Below are positions 1-7,555 of a stretch of DNA of 64,000 nt, in pieces (position 1 is the stretch's first letter; every line of letters begins with the position of its first letter). The position numbers and the translations under genes are program-made. Source of the DNA: Arthrobacter sp. AK04 (GTDB lineage: Bacteria > Actinomycetota > Actinomycetes > Actinomycetales > Micrococcaceae); NCBI RefSeq assembly GCF_021129155.1, contig NZ_JAJOMC010000005.1:60216-124215 (forward strand), read 5' to 3'. Under the pieces are notes generated by a model. The model saw only the letters and a list, made by a program, of their open reading frames with translations, did not search any database and was not told where the DNA came from.

Positions 1-116
1 AGGACAGGCTGGATGCCGGGGCCACCCTGGTCCAGGGCTACACTGCGTTCCTTTACGAAGGGCCCTTCTGGGCGGCGCGCATCAACCGGGAACTGGCGAA
101 GAAGCGCCGGCCCTGA
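1..116 (+). CDS. pyrD: Dihydroorotate dehydrogenase (quinone), C-terminal end only
   Basis: Only the last 37 residues are present; the reading frame begins at base 3 and stops at TGA 114-116. The peptide contains GATLVQGYTAFLYEGPFW, which matches the conserved C-terminal strand and helix of class 2 dihydroorotate dehydrogenases (usual form LVQ-Y-TGF-YEGP), where it contributes to the FMN phosphate pocket. The enzyme makes orotate in pyrimidine biosynthesis and feeds electrons to menaquinone. The gene is followed directly by a strong bidirectional terminator. The fragment is short, so the assignment rests on this one motif. Confidence 0.75.
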   Translation, partial: DRLDAGATLVQGYTAFLYEGPFWAARINRELAKKRRP

Positions 117-154
117 CTGATGGAACGCGGCGGCACCCTTGCGCCGTCTTTTTA

Positions 155-195
155 AACGCGAAACCCCGGCGGATCAACCGCCGGGGTTTCGCGTT
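155..195. terminator. Bidirectional rho-independent terminator
   Basis: A perfect 18-bp inverted repeat (155-172 and 178-195) with a 5-base loop, GC-rich in the middle and flanked by A and T runs on both sides. It separates pyrD (plus) from the DUF3043 gene (minus), whose stop codons face each other, so it can end transcription from both. Confidence 0.9.
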
Positions 196-212
196 ATCGG
201 AGCCTCTGCCGG

Positions 213-815
213 TCAGGCGGGGTACTGCCCGCGCTTGACCTGGGGCTTGGGAAGGCGGAGTTTGCGGAACTGCAGGGAGCGCATGGAGCCGTACCAGACG
301 GTTCCGCGTTCCACCTCGCCGAATTTGGCAGTCAGGCGCTTGCGGAGTTGGCGGGACAGGATGAACACGTCCACGAAGACGGCCAGGAACATCACCCAGA
401 ACCCGCCAAGGACGTAGATCATCATGTCGCTGGATGCCGGGACCACCAGGGACACCAGCACGAAGACGAGGGCGCCGAACATCAGGTATTCACCCAGGCT
501 GAAGCGCGCGTCGACAAAATCACGGGCAAAGCGTTTCTGCGGCCCCTTGTCACGCAGGGGCAGGAACTTCTCGTCGCCGGTGTCCAGTGCCTGGCGCATT
601 TTAAGCCGCTGGTCCTGGATGGCCTGGCGCTCGGCAGCCTTGGATGCCTTGCGGTCCTCAGGGACCAGCGGGCGCTTGCGCGCTGCTTCCTGTGCCTTGC
701 GGGTGGGAGTCGGAGCCCCCTTGCCGCTCAATTGGTTGGCCCGCGCCGCCGCCTCTGCAGCCTGTTGGTCTACTGTTTGCTGCGCCGAGGGCGCTTCCTT
801 TTTACGTCCGAACAC
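213..815 (-). CDS. DUF3043 family membrane protein
   Basis: 200 aa. The first ~100 residues are charged and rich in Ala, Lys, Arg and Glu, predicted cytoplasmic and partly helical. They are followed by two membrane segments at about 108-127 and 130-154 separated by a very short turn, then a basic tail. This matches DUF3043 proteins, widespread in Actinobacteria and of unknown function. The start MFGRKKE is the usual one for the family. The gene is convergent with pyrD and divergent from the M20 peptidase. No catalytic motif is visible. Confidence 0.85.
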   Translation of the reverse strand: MFGRKKEAPSAQQTVDQQAAEAAARANQLSGKGAPTPTRKAQEAARKRPLVPEDRKASKAAERQAIQDQRLKMRQALDTGDEKFLPLRDKGPQKRFARDFVDARFSLGEYLMFGALVFVLVSLVVPASSDMMIYVLGGFWVMFLAVFVDVFILSRQLRKRLTAKFGEVERGTVWYGSMRSLQFRKLRLPKPQVKRGQYPA

Positions 816-908
816 CTGAACAGAATACCTTGCGGCGGGCTGCGGATTTGATGCCTGGCCATAGCCGCACCCCGCAGCGGCGGATGTGACGCGGGTAATG
901 TTTTGGCC

Positions 909-2351
909 ATGACTTCATCGCCCACGGCCATGCCGGAGAATCCCAGTGTCCGCCCATCCCCGGGCTTTGCCGGAAACAGCTCGACGGAAGATCTCCGTAC
1001 CGCCATCGACGCGTCCTTCGGCCAAACCCTTGAACAGCTCAAAGAGCTGGTCGCCATCCCCGGCATTGCGTGGCCCAGCTTCGACCGCGAACCTCTGGAA
1101 CGCAGTGCCGAAGCCGTAGCGGACCTGCTGCGCGGCGTTGGCCTGGACAATGTGCAGATCCTGGCCTGCGACAAGCCGGACGGCACCCCGGGCGGCCCCG
1201 CCGTCGTCGCACGCAGGCCCGCCGCGGACGGCAGGCCGACGGTCCTCCTGTACGCCCACCACGACGTCCAACCCACGGGGGACACCGGCCTGTGGGAGAC
1301 CGAACCGTTCACCGCCGTCGAGAAGGACGGGCGCCTGTACGGCCGTGGCGCGGCGGATGACAAAGCCGGAATCATGGCACACGTTGCCGCCTACGCGGCA
1401 GTTTCGGAGGTGCTCGGCAGCGCTCTTGGCCTGGGCGTGACGTTCTTTTTTGAAGGCGAGGAAGAAGCGGGATCCCCCACCTTCCGGTCATTCCTGGAGG
1501 AAAACCGTGAGCTGCTGCGCGCCGATGTCATCGTGGTGGCCGATTCGAGCAACTGGAAGGTGGGGGTTCCCGCGTTGACCACCAGCCTTCGGGGCCTGGT
1601 TGACGGGACCATCGAAGTCCAGGTCCTTGAGCACGCCGTCCACTCAGGCATGTACGGCGGTCCCGTGCTGGATGCGCCCACCCTGCTGTCCCGCCTCATC
1701 GCCACGCTTCACGATGACGGGGGCAACGTTGCCATCAAGGGTTTGGTGGCAAAGGACACCGCCGCCGTGGACCTTCCGGAGGAGGATTACCGGGCTGACG
1801 CATCCGTGCTCGACGGCGTCCGGCTGGCGGGCTCGGGCAGCATCGCCTCACGGCTCTGGACCAAGCCCGCGCTGTCCATCATCGGGTTCGACGCTCCGTC
1901 CGTGGACGCAGCTTCGAATACCCTGCTGCCGCGCGCGAGGGCAAAGTTCAGCCTTCGGCTGGCGCCGGGACAGGTCCCCGCCGAGGCAATGGATGCCGTG
2001 CGCCGGCATGTGGAGGCGAATGCCCCGTTCGGTGCAAGGGTGACATTCACGCCGGGGGAGAGCGGAAACCCGTTCCTGACCGACACCTCATCGCCTGCGG
2101 CCTCACTGGCGATGTGGGCACTGGGGGAGGCCTGGGGAGTACCGGCGGTGGAAACCGGCATAGGCGGTTCCATCCCCTTCATCGCCGACCTGACGGAACT
2201 GTATCCGGACGTGCAGATCCTGGTGACGGGTGTGGAGGATCCGGACTCCCGCGCGCACAGCGCCAACGAATCCCTACACCTTGGCGACTTCCGCAAAGCC
2301 ATCCTGGCCGAGGCGCTGCTCCTCGTCCGGATCAATGAACAGGGGCTCTAG
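909..2351 (+). CDS. M20 family dipeptidase
   Basis: 480 aa from the ATG at 909; a TTG two codons upstream is possible but less likely. M20/M25/M40 zinc peptidase: the first metal-binding histidine lies in LYAHHDVQP, the bridging aspartate region in GRGAADDKAG, and the catalytic Glu pair in FFEGEEEAGSP. The insert after GIGGSIPFI is the dimerisation and substrate-binding region typical of PepV/CNDP-type dipeptidases. It probably hydrolyses dipeptides in the cytoplasm. No signal peptide. The ribosome-binding site is weak, so the exact start is uncertain. Monocistronic. Confidence 0.88.
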   Translation: MTSSPTAMPENPSVRPSPGFAGNSSTEDLRTAIDASFGQTLEQLKELVAIPGIAWPSFDREPLERSAEAVADLLRGVGLDNVQILACDKPDGTPGGPAVVARRPAADGRPTVLLYAHHDVQPTGDTGLWETEPFTAVEKDGRLYGRGAADDKAGIMAHVAAYAAVSEVLGSALGLGVTFFFEGEEEAGSPTFRSFLEENRELLRADVIVVADSSNWKVGVPALTTSLRGLVDGTIEVQVLEHAVHSGMYGGPVLDAPTLLSRLIATLHDDGGNVAIKGLVAKDTAAVDLPEEDYRADASVLDGVRLAGSGSIASRLWTKPALSIIGFDAPSVDAASNTLLPRARAKFSLRLAPGQVPAEAMDAVRRHVEANAPFGARVTFTPGESGNPFLTDTSSPAASLAMWALGEAWGVPAVETGIGGSIPFIADLTELYPDVQILVTGVEDPDSRAHSANESLHLGDFRKAILAEALLLVRINEQGL

Positions 2352-2399
2352 GTCCTCCGCCGGCCGCGGCTGCCCGAACCAAAATATGGGCTTTCTCCG

Positions 2400-2425
2400 G
2401 GAACAAGGAGGGACCAGCCATGGTT
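2400..2425 (+). promoter_or_regulatory. SigR/SigH-like promoter upstream of erpA
   Basis: GGAAC at 2400-2404 (preceded by G, giving GGGAAC), exactly 18 bases, then GTT at 2423-2425. This fits the GGAAT-N18-GTT consensus of SigR in Streptomyces and SigH in mycobacteria and corynebacteria with one change (C for T). It lies 120 bases before the erpA start. Function is inferred from sequence and position only. Confidence 0.5.
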
Positions 2426-2545
2426 ACGTCAGGAGTTAGAGCTACACGTCCGCCCCGCGTAGCATGTAGCTATAGCCCATACCGAAACCGTAGGGGCAGG
2501 CACCGCCAGCGCGGCGCCGCCAGACCGTCCTAAGAAGGTAGGCCA

Positions 2546-2935
2546 ATGAGCACCGCAACAAATGAGAACAGCACCGGTACCACCAGCACGGCCAGTGATG
2601 AACTGCCCGTCCACGAGGTCAAACTGACCGACGTCGCAGCAGGCAAGGTGCGCAGCCTTCTCGAGCAGGAAGGCCGTACGGACCTGCGCCTCCGGGTTGC
2701 CGTGCAGCCCGGCGGCTGCTCCGGGCTGATCTACCAGCTGTACTTCGACGAGCGGCTCCTGGACGGAGACGCAGTCCGGGACTACGACGGCGTCGAGGTT
2801 GTTGTGGACAAGATGAGCGTTCCGTACCTGAGCGGTGCCTCCATCGACTTCGAGGACACCATCTCCAAGCAGGGGTTCACCATCGATAACCCGAACGCCG
2901 GCGGCTCCTGCGCCTGTGGGGATTCGTTCCACTAA
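2546..2935 (+). CDS. erpA: Iron-sulfur cluster insertion protein (HesB/IscA/ErpA type)
   Basis: 129 aa A-type Fe-S carrier. The first ~20 residues are a Ser/Thr-rich extension; the rest is the HesB/IscA fold with the three cluster-binding cysteines C58 (in QPGGCSGL), C122 and C124 (CACG) near the C-terminus. It passes Fe-S clusters to apoproteins. AAGAAGG precedes the ATG by a suitable distance. It sits just ahead of the cytochrome oxidase genes but has its own leader, and a SigR-like promoter sits upstream, which would link Fe-S repair to thiol stress. Confidence 0.92.
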   Translation: MSTATNENSTGTTSTASDELPVHEVKLTDVAAGKVRSLLEQEGRTDLRLRVAVQPGGCSGLIYQLYFDERLLDGDAVRDYDGVEVVVDKMSVPYLSGASIDFEDTISKQGFTIDNPNAGGSCACGDSFH

Positions 2936-3121
2936 GCCGGTTATTTCGCCCGATGCCGGCGCCGGGCCACCTGCCGAAAATAACGGTATGGAGGCACGGC
3001 GCCGACATGTGGGCGAAACGCCCGGCGGAGCGGTAAGCTCTACACCGAGTAGTAAAACTTTTAGTGTGCCCGGGGCGGCCGAGTCTTCCCGGACAGCAGC
3101 AACAAGTAGGAAGGGCCGTCT

Positions 3122-3994
3122 GTGAGTTCGCAGAACCGAACCGGCAGCCGACGCAAAACGATCACAACGATCTCAAGCTTGGCAATTGCCGGCGCGTTGG
3201 TTTTGACCGGATGTTCGCCAGAGGTAGAGAAAGGGTGGCTGCCCACGGAACGTGGCACCACCAGCAACACCGACCGCATCATGGACCTCTGGGTCAACTC
3301 ATGGATTGCCGCCCTGGTTGTGGGCATCATTACCTGGGGCCTGATCGTTTGGTGCCTGGTCGCGTACCGCCGCCGCAAGGGCACCGTCGGGTTCCCGCGG
3401 CAGACCAGCTTCAACCTCCCCCTGGAAGTCTTTTACCTGACCATCCCGCTGTTCATGGTTGTGGTGTTCTTCTACTTCACGGACCGCGACCAGCAGGCCA
3501 TCGATAACCGCTCAGAGCCGGCCGACGTCGTTGTTGACGTCCGCGGCAAGCAGTGGGCCTGGGACTTCAACTACAAGGCCGGCGACGTCATTGAAGAGGA
3601 CGTCTACGAAGCCGGCGTGCAGACGAACCTCACCGGAAACACCATTGACATGGAACAGCTCCCCACGCTGTACCTGCCGGTGAACAAGTCCGTTGACCTC
3701 GAGCTGAACGCACGCGACGTGATCCACTCCTTCTGGGTTCCCGCCTTCCTGCAGAAGCGCGACATGATCCCGGGCAAGACCAACTACATCAGGTTCACCC
3801 CCACCAAAGAGGGCACCTACGACGGCAAGTGTGCCGAACTTTGCGGCGAGTACCACTCCGAAATGCTGTTCCGCGTCAAGGTGGTGTCGGAATCCGAATT
3901 CCAGGCCCACATGGACGAACTGCGCGAAGCAGGAAACACGGGTCTCCTCGGCAATGAGTACGACCGCAACCCGAACGTGAACGAAATTAAGTAA
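3122..3994 (+). CDS. ctaC: Cytochrome c oxidase subunit II
   Basis: 290 aa, GTG start. Lipoprotein signal peptide with lipobox LTGC (Cys31), then two membrane segments (about 56-80 and 98-119) and an extracellular cupredoxin domain. The CuA ligands are visible: H202 in VIHSFW, then C237, C241, H245 and M248 in [12 protein letters not shown]. The subunit takes electrons from the QcrC cytochrome c domains and passes them to subunit I. First gene of the ctaC-ctaD-ctaF operon, 10 bases before ctaD. Confidence 0.96.
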   Translation: MSSQNRTGSRRKTITTISSLAIAGALVLTGCSPEVEKGWLPTERGTTSNTDRIMDLWVNSWIAALVVGIITWGLIVWCLVAYRRRKGTVGFPRQTSFNLPLEVFYLTIPLFMVVVFFYFTDRDQQAIDNRSEPADVVVDVRGKQWAWDFNYKAGDVIEEDVYEAGVQTNLTGNTIDMEQLPTLYLPVNKSVDLELNARDVIHSFWVPAFLQKRDMIPGKTNYIRFTPTKEGTYDGKCAELCGEYHSEMLFRVKVVSESEFQAHMDELREAGNTGLLGNEYDRNPNVNEIK

Positions 3995-4004
3995 GGGGAG
4001 CGAC

Positions 4005-5726
4005 GTGGCTACGTACACTCAATCCGCACCCACCGGAGTCCTTCCAGCTCCCGTGGTTCCGAAGTCCAAGGGACGCATTGTCGTCAATTGGATCACCTCC
4101 ACCGACCACAAAACCATCGGGTACATGTACCTGATCGCGTCCTTTGTGTTCTTCTGCCTGGGCGGCGTCATGGCGCTGCTCATCCGCGCTGAGCTGTTCG
4201 AACCGGGCATGCAGATCCTGCAGACCAAGGAGCAGTACAACCAGCTCTTCACCATGCACGGCACCGTGATGCTGCTGATGTTCGCCACCCCTCTGTTTGC
4301 CGGGTTCGCGAACGTCATCATGCCGCTGCAGATCGGCGCCCCTGACGTCGCGTTCCCGCGGCTCAATGCGCTGGCTTTCTGGTTCTTCCTCTTCGGCTCC
4401 ACCATTGCGGTATCCGGCTTCATCACCCCGCAGGGTGCAGCGTCCTTCGGCTGGTTCGCCTACGCTCCGCTGTCCAACACCACCTTCAGCCCCGGCATCG
4501 GCGGCGACCTGTGGGTGTTCGGCCTGGCGCTCTCGGGCTTCGGAACCATCCTGGGCGCAGTCAACTTCATCACCACCATCATCTGCATGCGCGCCCCGGG
4601 TATGACCATGTGGCGGATGCCGATCTTCACCTGGAACACCCTGGTCACGGCCATCCTGGTCCTCATGGCCTTCCCGCCGCTGGCAGCCGCCCTGTTCGCG
4701 CTCGGCGCCGACCGCCGTTTCGGTGCCCACATCTTCGATCCGGAGAACGGCGGGGCAGTCCTCTGGCAGCACCTGTTCTGGTTCTTCGGCCACCCCGAGG
4801 TGTACATCATCGCGCTGCCGTTCTTCGGCATCGTCTCGGAGATCTTCCCGGTGTTCAGCCGCAAGCCGATCTTCGGCTACAAGGGCCTGGTCTACGCAAC
4901 GATCGCCATCGCGGCGCTGTCCGTCACCGTATGGGCGCACCACATGTACGTCACCGGCTCGGTACTGCTGCCGTTCTTCGCGTTCATGACCATGCTGATC
5001 GCAGTGCCCACCGGCGTGAAGTTCTTCAACTGGATCGGCACCATGTGGCGCGGTTCGCTGACCTTCGAAACCCCCATGCTGTGGAGCATCGGCTTCCTGA
5101 TCACGTTCCTGTTCGGCGGCTTGACCGGCATCATCCTGGCCTCACCGCCGCTGGACTTCCACGTCTCTGACTCCTACTTCGTGGTGGCCCACTTCCACTA
5201 CGTGGTGTTCGGCACCGTGGTGTTCGCCATGTTTGCCGGGTTCTACTTCTGGTGGCCCAAATTCACCGGCAAGATGCTCAATGAGCGCCTTGGCAAGATC
5301 CACTTCTGGCTCCTGTTCCTGGGCTTCCACGGCACCTTCTTGATCCAGCATTGGCTGGGTGTCGAGGGCATGCCGCGCCGCTACGCCGATTACCTGGTGG
5401 AAGACAACTTCACCTGGATGAACCAGTTCTCCACGGTTGCTTCCTTTGTCCTGGGTGCATCGCTGATCCCGTTCTTCTGGAACGTCTACATCACCTGGCG
5501 CAGCGCGGAGAAGGTGCAGGTAGATGACCCGTGGGGCTTCGGCGCCTCGCTGGAGTGGGCCACATCCTGCCCGCCGCCGCGGCACAACTTCACTTCGCTG
5601 CCCCGTATCCGTTCGGAGCGGCCTGCACTGGACCTGCACCACCCTGAACTTCGCCAGGTCCACACCGTTGAGTCACCCGCTCCCGCAGCCCAGACGCTCG
5701 GAAACGCCGACCAGAGGGATAACTGA
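4005..5726 (+). CDS. ctaD: Cytochrome c oxidase subunit I (aa3 type)
   Basis: 573 aa, GTG start after GGGGAGCGAC. Twelve-helix haem-copper oxidase core. Ligands seen: a haem a histidine near residue 85 (TMHGTVM), the CuB histidine and cross-linked tyrosine in HPEVY (about 263), CuB histidines H312-H313 (HHMYVTG), and the haem a3/haem a histidines H396 and H398 (HFHYVVFG). It reduces O2 to water and pumps protons. The C-terminal tail after the last helix ([12 protein letters not shown]) is typical of actinobacterial forms. Two bases separate its stop from ctaF. Confidence 0.97.
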   Translation: MATYTQSAPTGVLPAPVVPKSKGRIVVNWITSTDHKTIGYMYLIASFVFFCLGGVMALLIRAELFEPGMQILQTKEQYNQLFTMHGTVMLLMFATPLFAGFANVIMPLQIGAPDVAFPRLNALAFWFFLFGSTIAVSGFITPQGAASFGWFAYAPLSNTTFSPGIGGDLWVFGLALSGFGTILGAVNFITTIICMRAPGMTMWRMPIFTWNTLVTAILVLMAFPPLAAALFALGADRRFGAHIFDPENGGAVLWQHLFWFFGHPEVYIIALPFFGIVSEIFPVFSRKPIFGYKGLVYATIAIAALSVTVWAHHMYVTGSVLLPFFAFMTMLIAVPTGVKFFNWIGTMWRGSLTFETPMLWSIGFLITFLFGGLTGIILASPPLDFHVSDSYFVVAHFHYVVFGTVVFAMFAGFYFWWPKFTGKMLNERLGKIHFWLLFLGFHGTFLIQHWLGVEGMPRRYADYLVEDNFTWMNQFSTVASFVLGASLIPFFWNVYITWRSAEKVQVDDPWGFGASLEWATSCPPPRHNFTSLPRIRSERPALDLHHPELRQVHTVESPAPAAQTLGNADQRDN

Positions 5727-5728
5727 CA

Positions 5729-6130
5729 ATGAAAATTGAATCCTGGATTTTTGGTGCCGGAGTCTTCTTCTTCGTTCCCGTGTCCCTGGTATACGGCTTC
5801 CTGACCAACTGGGGCGAGTGGGTGGGCATCCTCGGCATTCTCCTCGTGGGCGGCCTGGCTGGCATGATCGGGGGATACCTCGGTTTCACCGGCAAGCGCG
5901 TTGGCCTCCGCCCCGAGGACCGCAGCGACGCTGAGATCCACGAGGGTGCCGGCGAACAGGGACACTTCAGCCCCTGGAGCTGGTGGCCGCTGGTCCTGGG
6001 ACTCTCCTGCGCCACGGGTTTCCTGGGCCTGGCAGTGGGCTTCTGGATCGTCTACATCGCGGCCGGCATGGCCGTTGTTGCCCTTATTGGCTGGGTCTAC
6101 GAGTACAGCCGCGGAGACCACGCACACTAG
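5729..6130 (+). CDS. ctaF: Cytochrome c oxidase subunit IV, actinobacterial
   Basis: 133 aa with four hydrophobic segments: two in the N-terminal half (residues ~4-24 and 28-51), a charged stretch with RPEDRSDAEIHEGAGEQG in the middle, and two in the C-terminal half. This is the layout of actinobacterial aa3-oxidase subunit IV (CtaF), which binds CtaC/CtaD in the bc1-aa3 supercomplex. It follows ctaD at 2 bases, so the three genes are co-transcribed; a strong terminator follows. Confidence 0.93.
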   Translation: MKIESWIFGAGVFFFVPVSLVYGFLTNWGEWVGILGILLVGGLAGMIGGYLGFTGKRVGLRPEDRSDAEIHEGAGEQGHFSPWSWWPLVLGLSCATGFLGLAVGFWIVYIAAGMAVVALIGWVYEYSRGDHAH

Positions 6131-6149
6131 CAACAAACAAGTACAAAAC

Positions 6150-6191
6150 AACGACGTCGGGCCCCACCGGAAGGTGGGGTCCGACGTCGTT
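6150..6191. terminator. Bidirectional terminator after ctaF
   Basis: Inverted repeat with arms 6150-6168 and 6173-6191 and a GGAA loop: 11 paired bases, one G-T pair, then 7 more. Flanking A- and T-rich bases allow use from both strands. It lies between ctaF (plus) and the HPr gene (minus). Confidence 0.88.
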
Positions 6192-6214
6192 TAGTATTAG
6201 CGTCTCGAACGGCC

Positions 6215-6508
6215 TCAGGCGGCGCCCTGTGACGCCAAAAGCTCGCTCAGCGCCCGGAGGGCGTCCTCAGCGTCCCGACGGCTCTGTGCGCCCTCCAGCG
6301 CAGACTCACTGATGCCGAGCTCCACCTCGCAGCCGTGGTGGAAGTCTGCCGTCATCACCTGGAGGAGTGACCGCGCATCAACCTGCGGTGTACCGTCCTT
6401 GGCGATGGTCACTGGCAGGCCGGTTTCCGTAACAGCCCGAACGAAGACGGCGGCAGGACGTGCGTGCAGTCCCACCGAGGCTCTGACCACTGCCTTGAGT
6501 GTTGGCAA
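6215..6508 (-). CDS. ptsH: HPr family phosphocarrier protein
   Basis: 97 aa from a TTG start at 6506-6508, chosen because AAGAAGGAG lies 5 bases upstream and because it puts the active-site histidine at position 15 (VGLHARPA), the standard HPr position. The regulatory serine motif is present as DARSLLQVM (Ser47, one residue shifted). HPr accepts phosphate from enzyme I and hands it to EIIA domains of the sugar phosphotransferase system. No ptsI or EII gene is nearby. It is divergent from a DasR-like regulator, with a dre-like operator between them, suggesting control by amino-sugar phosphates. Confidence 0.9.
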   Translation of the reverse strand: MPTLKAVVRASVGLHARPAAVFVRAVTETGLPVTIAKDGTPQVDARSLLQVMTADFHHGCEVELGISESALEGAQSRRDAEDALRALSELLASQGAA

Positions 6509-6612
6509 CGGGACTCCTTCTTTGTTGCGGCCTTCCGCCGCCAAATGACATGTGCCTGACAAATATAGCCGTCCGGCGGCCCGCCCTACCAAGCGGCGGG
6601 AACGCGGACCGT

Positions 6613-6628
6613 ACCGGTCTAGACCTGC
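6613..6628. promoter_or_regulatory. dre-like operator for a DasR-type regulator
   Basis: ACCGGTCTAGACCTGC, whose central 10 bases GGTCTAGACC are a perfect palindrome and match the core of the Streptomyces DasR-responsive element (A-C/G-TGGTCTAGACCA-C/G-T). It sits between the HPr gene (minus) and the GntR gene (plus), immediately before TAAAAT at 6631-6636, a plausible -10 box for the regulator. The regulator probably represses itself and HPr from here. Confidence 0.7.
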
Positions 6629-6670
6629 CCTAAAATTGGAAGGTGAACTTCAACGCAGGGGAGACCCTCC

Positions 6671-7441
6671 ATGGCATCTAGCGCGGCAGCAATCGCCGGC
6701 GAGATCGACCGGACCAGCGGAACAGCGATTTATGTCCAGCTCCGTGAGATCCTCCGTTCCTATATTGCCCAGTCCTGCCCGCCGGGCTCCGCCCTGCCGT
6801 CAGAGCGCGATCTTGCCGAGCGGTTCGGCCTGGCACGAATGACCGTCCGCCAGGCCATCGACGCCCTGGTTGGCGAAGAGGTCATCGAGAGGGTTGTGGG
6901 ACTGGGGACGTTCGTCCGTAGGCCCAAGCTCGATCTCCAGGTCAAGCTGACGTCGTACAGCGAAGAGATGCAGCGGCGCGGGATGGTCCCGGCTGCAAAG
7001 GTACTGAGCTTTGAGCAGATAGCCGCGAGTGCGTTCCTGGCCCGGGAACTGCAGCTGGACGAGGGAACCCCGCTGGTGCGGTTCCGCCGCCTGCTGCTGG
7101 CGGACGGCGAACCGATGAGCGTTGATGAGAACTTCATTCCCGCGCACCGCGTGCCGGGGCTGCTGGATGGGGAACCGCCCACGTCGCTGTACAACGTCCT
7201 GAGCGAGCAGTTCGGGCTGGTGATGGAGTGGGGAGAGGACATGATTGAGGCCACTGCGGCCTCGCCCTCCACTGCGCGCTTGCTGAACGTGGAGGTGGGC
7301 TCGCCACTGCTGAAGATCCAGCGCCATGCCTTTGTTGCCCGCGCGATGGTGGACTACTCGGTGTCGTATTACCGCGCTGACAGGTACAAGCTGTGGGTTC
7401 CGTTGCAGCGCCCCGGTGCGCGCCGGGCGCGGAACCACTAG
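6671..7441 (+). CDS. GntR/HutC family regulator, DasR/NagR-like
   Basis: 256 aa, ATG start with AGGGGAG upstream. Residues ~18-85 form the GntR winged helix (YVQLREILRSYI, LPSERDLAERFGLARMTVRQAI, then the wing VVGLGTFV). Residues ~95-235 are a UTRA effector domain (VDENFIPA, SVSYYRADRYKL). The family senses amino-sugar phosphates such as glucosamine-6-phosphate. Gene neighbour HPr and the dre-like site next door match the DasR regulation of PTS genes known in Streptomyces. The effector itself is inferred. Confidence 0.88.
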   Translation: MASSAAAIAGEIDRTSGTAIYVQLREILRSYIAQSCPPGSALPSERDLAERFGLARMTVRQAIDALVGEEVIERVVGLGTFVRRPKLDLQVKLTSYSEEMQRRGMVPAAKVLSFEQIAASAFLARELQLDEGTPLVRFRRLLLADGEPMSVDENFIPAHRVPGLLDGEPPTSLYNVLSEQFGLVMEWGEDMIEATAASPSTARLLNVEVGSPLLKIQRHAFVARAMVDYSVSYYRADRYKLWVPLQRPGARRARNH

Positions 7442-7506
7442 GGGTCCGCGGCTCTCGCCAGGAGAACCCACTCGAAGGTTTTAACATTCCGGAGCAAACT
7501 TAAAAG

Positions 7507-7538
7507 CGAAGGCCCGGTCCAAGCGGACCGGGCCTTCG
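7507..7538. terminator. Bidirectional terminator
   Basis: Perfect 14-bp stem (7507-7520 with 7525-7538) and a 4-base loop AAGC. It lies between the convergent GntR gene and qcrB and can serve both. Confidence 0.88.
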
Positions 7539-7555
7539 TCGTCGGATTTTAGAAC

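Noticed and set aside
2420..2533. 37-codon frame with AAGGAGGGA in front, upstream of erpA
   Set aside because: The ribosome-like AAGGAGG lies inside the 18-base spacer of the GGAAC-N18-GTT promoter, the codons lack the usual G/C at third positions, and the peptide is unusually Arg-rich. A transcript from that promoter would start after the ATG.
4511..5170. 219-codon plus-strand frame overlapping ctaD
   Set aside because: Same-strand shadow in another frame of ctaD, rich in His, Arg and Pro; no ribosome site and ctaD has all haem and copper ligands.
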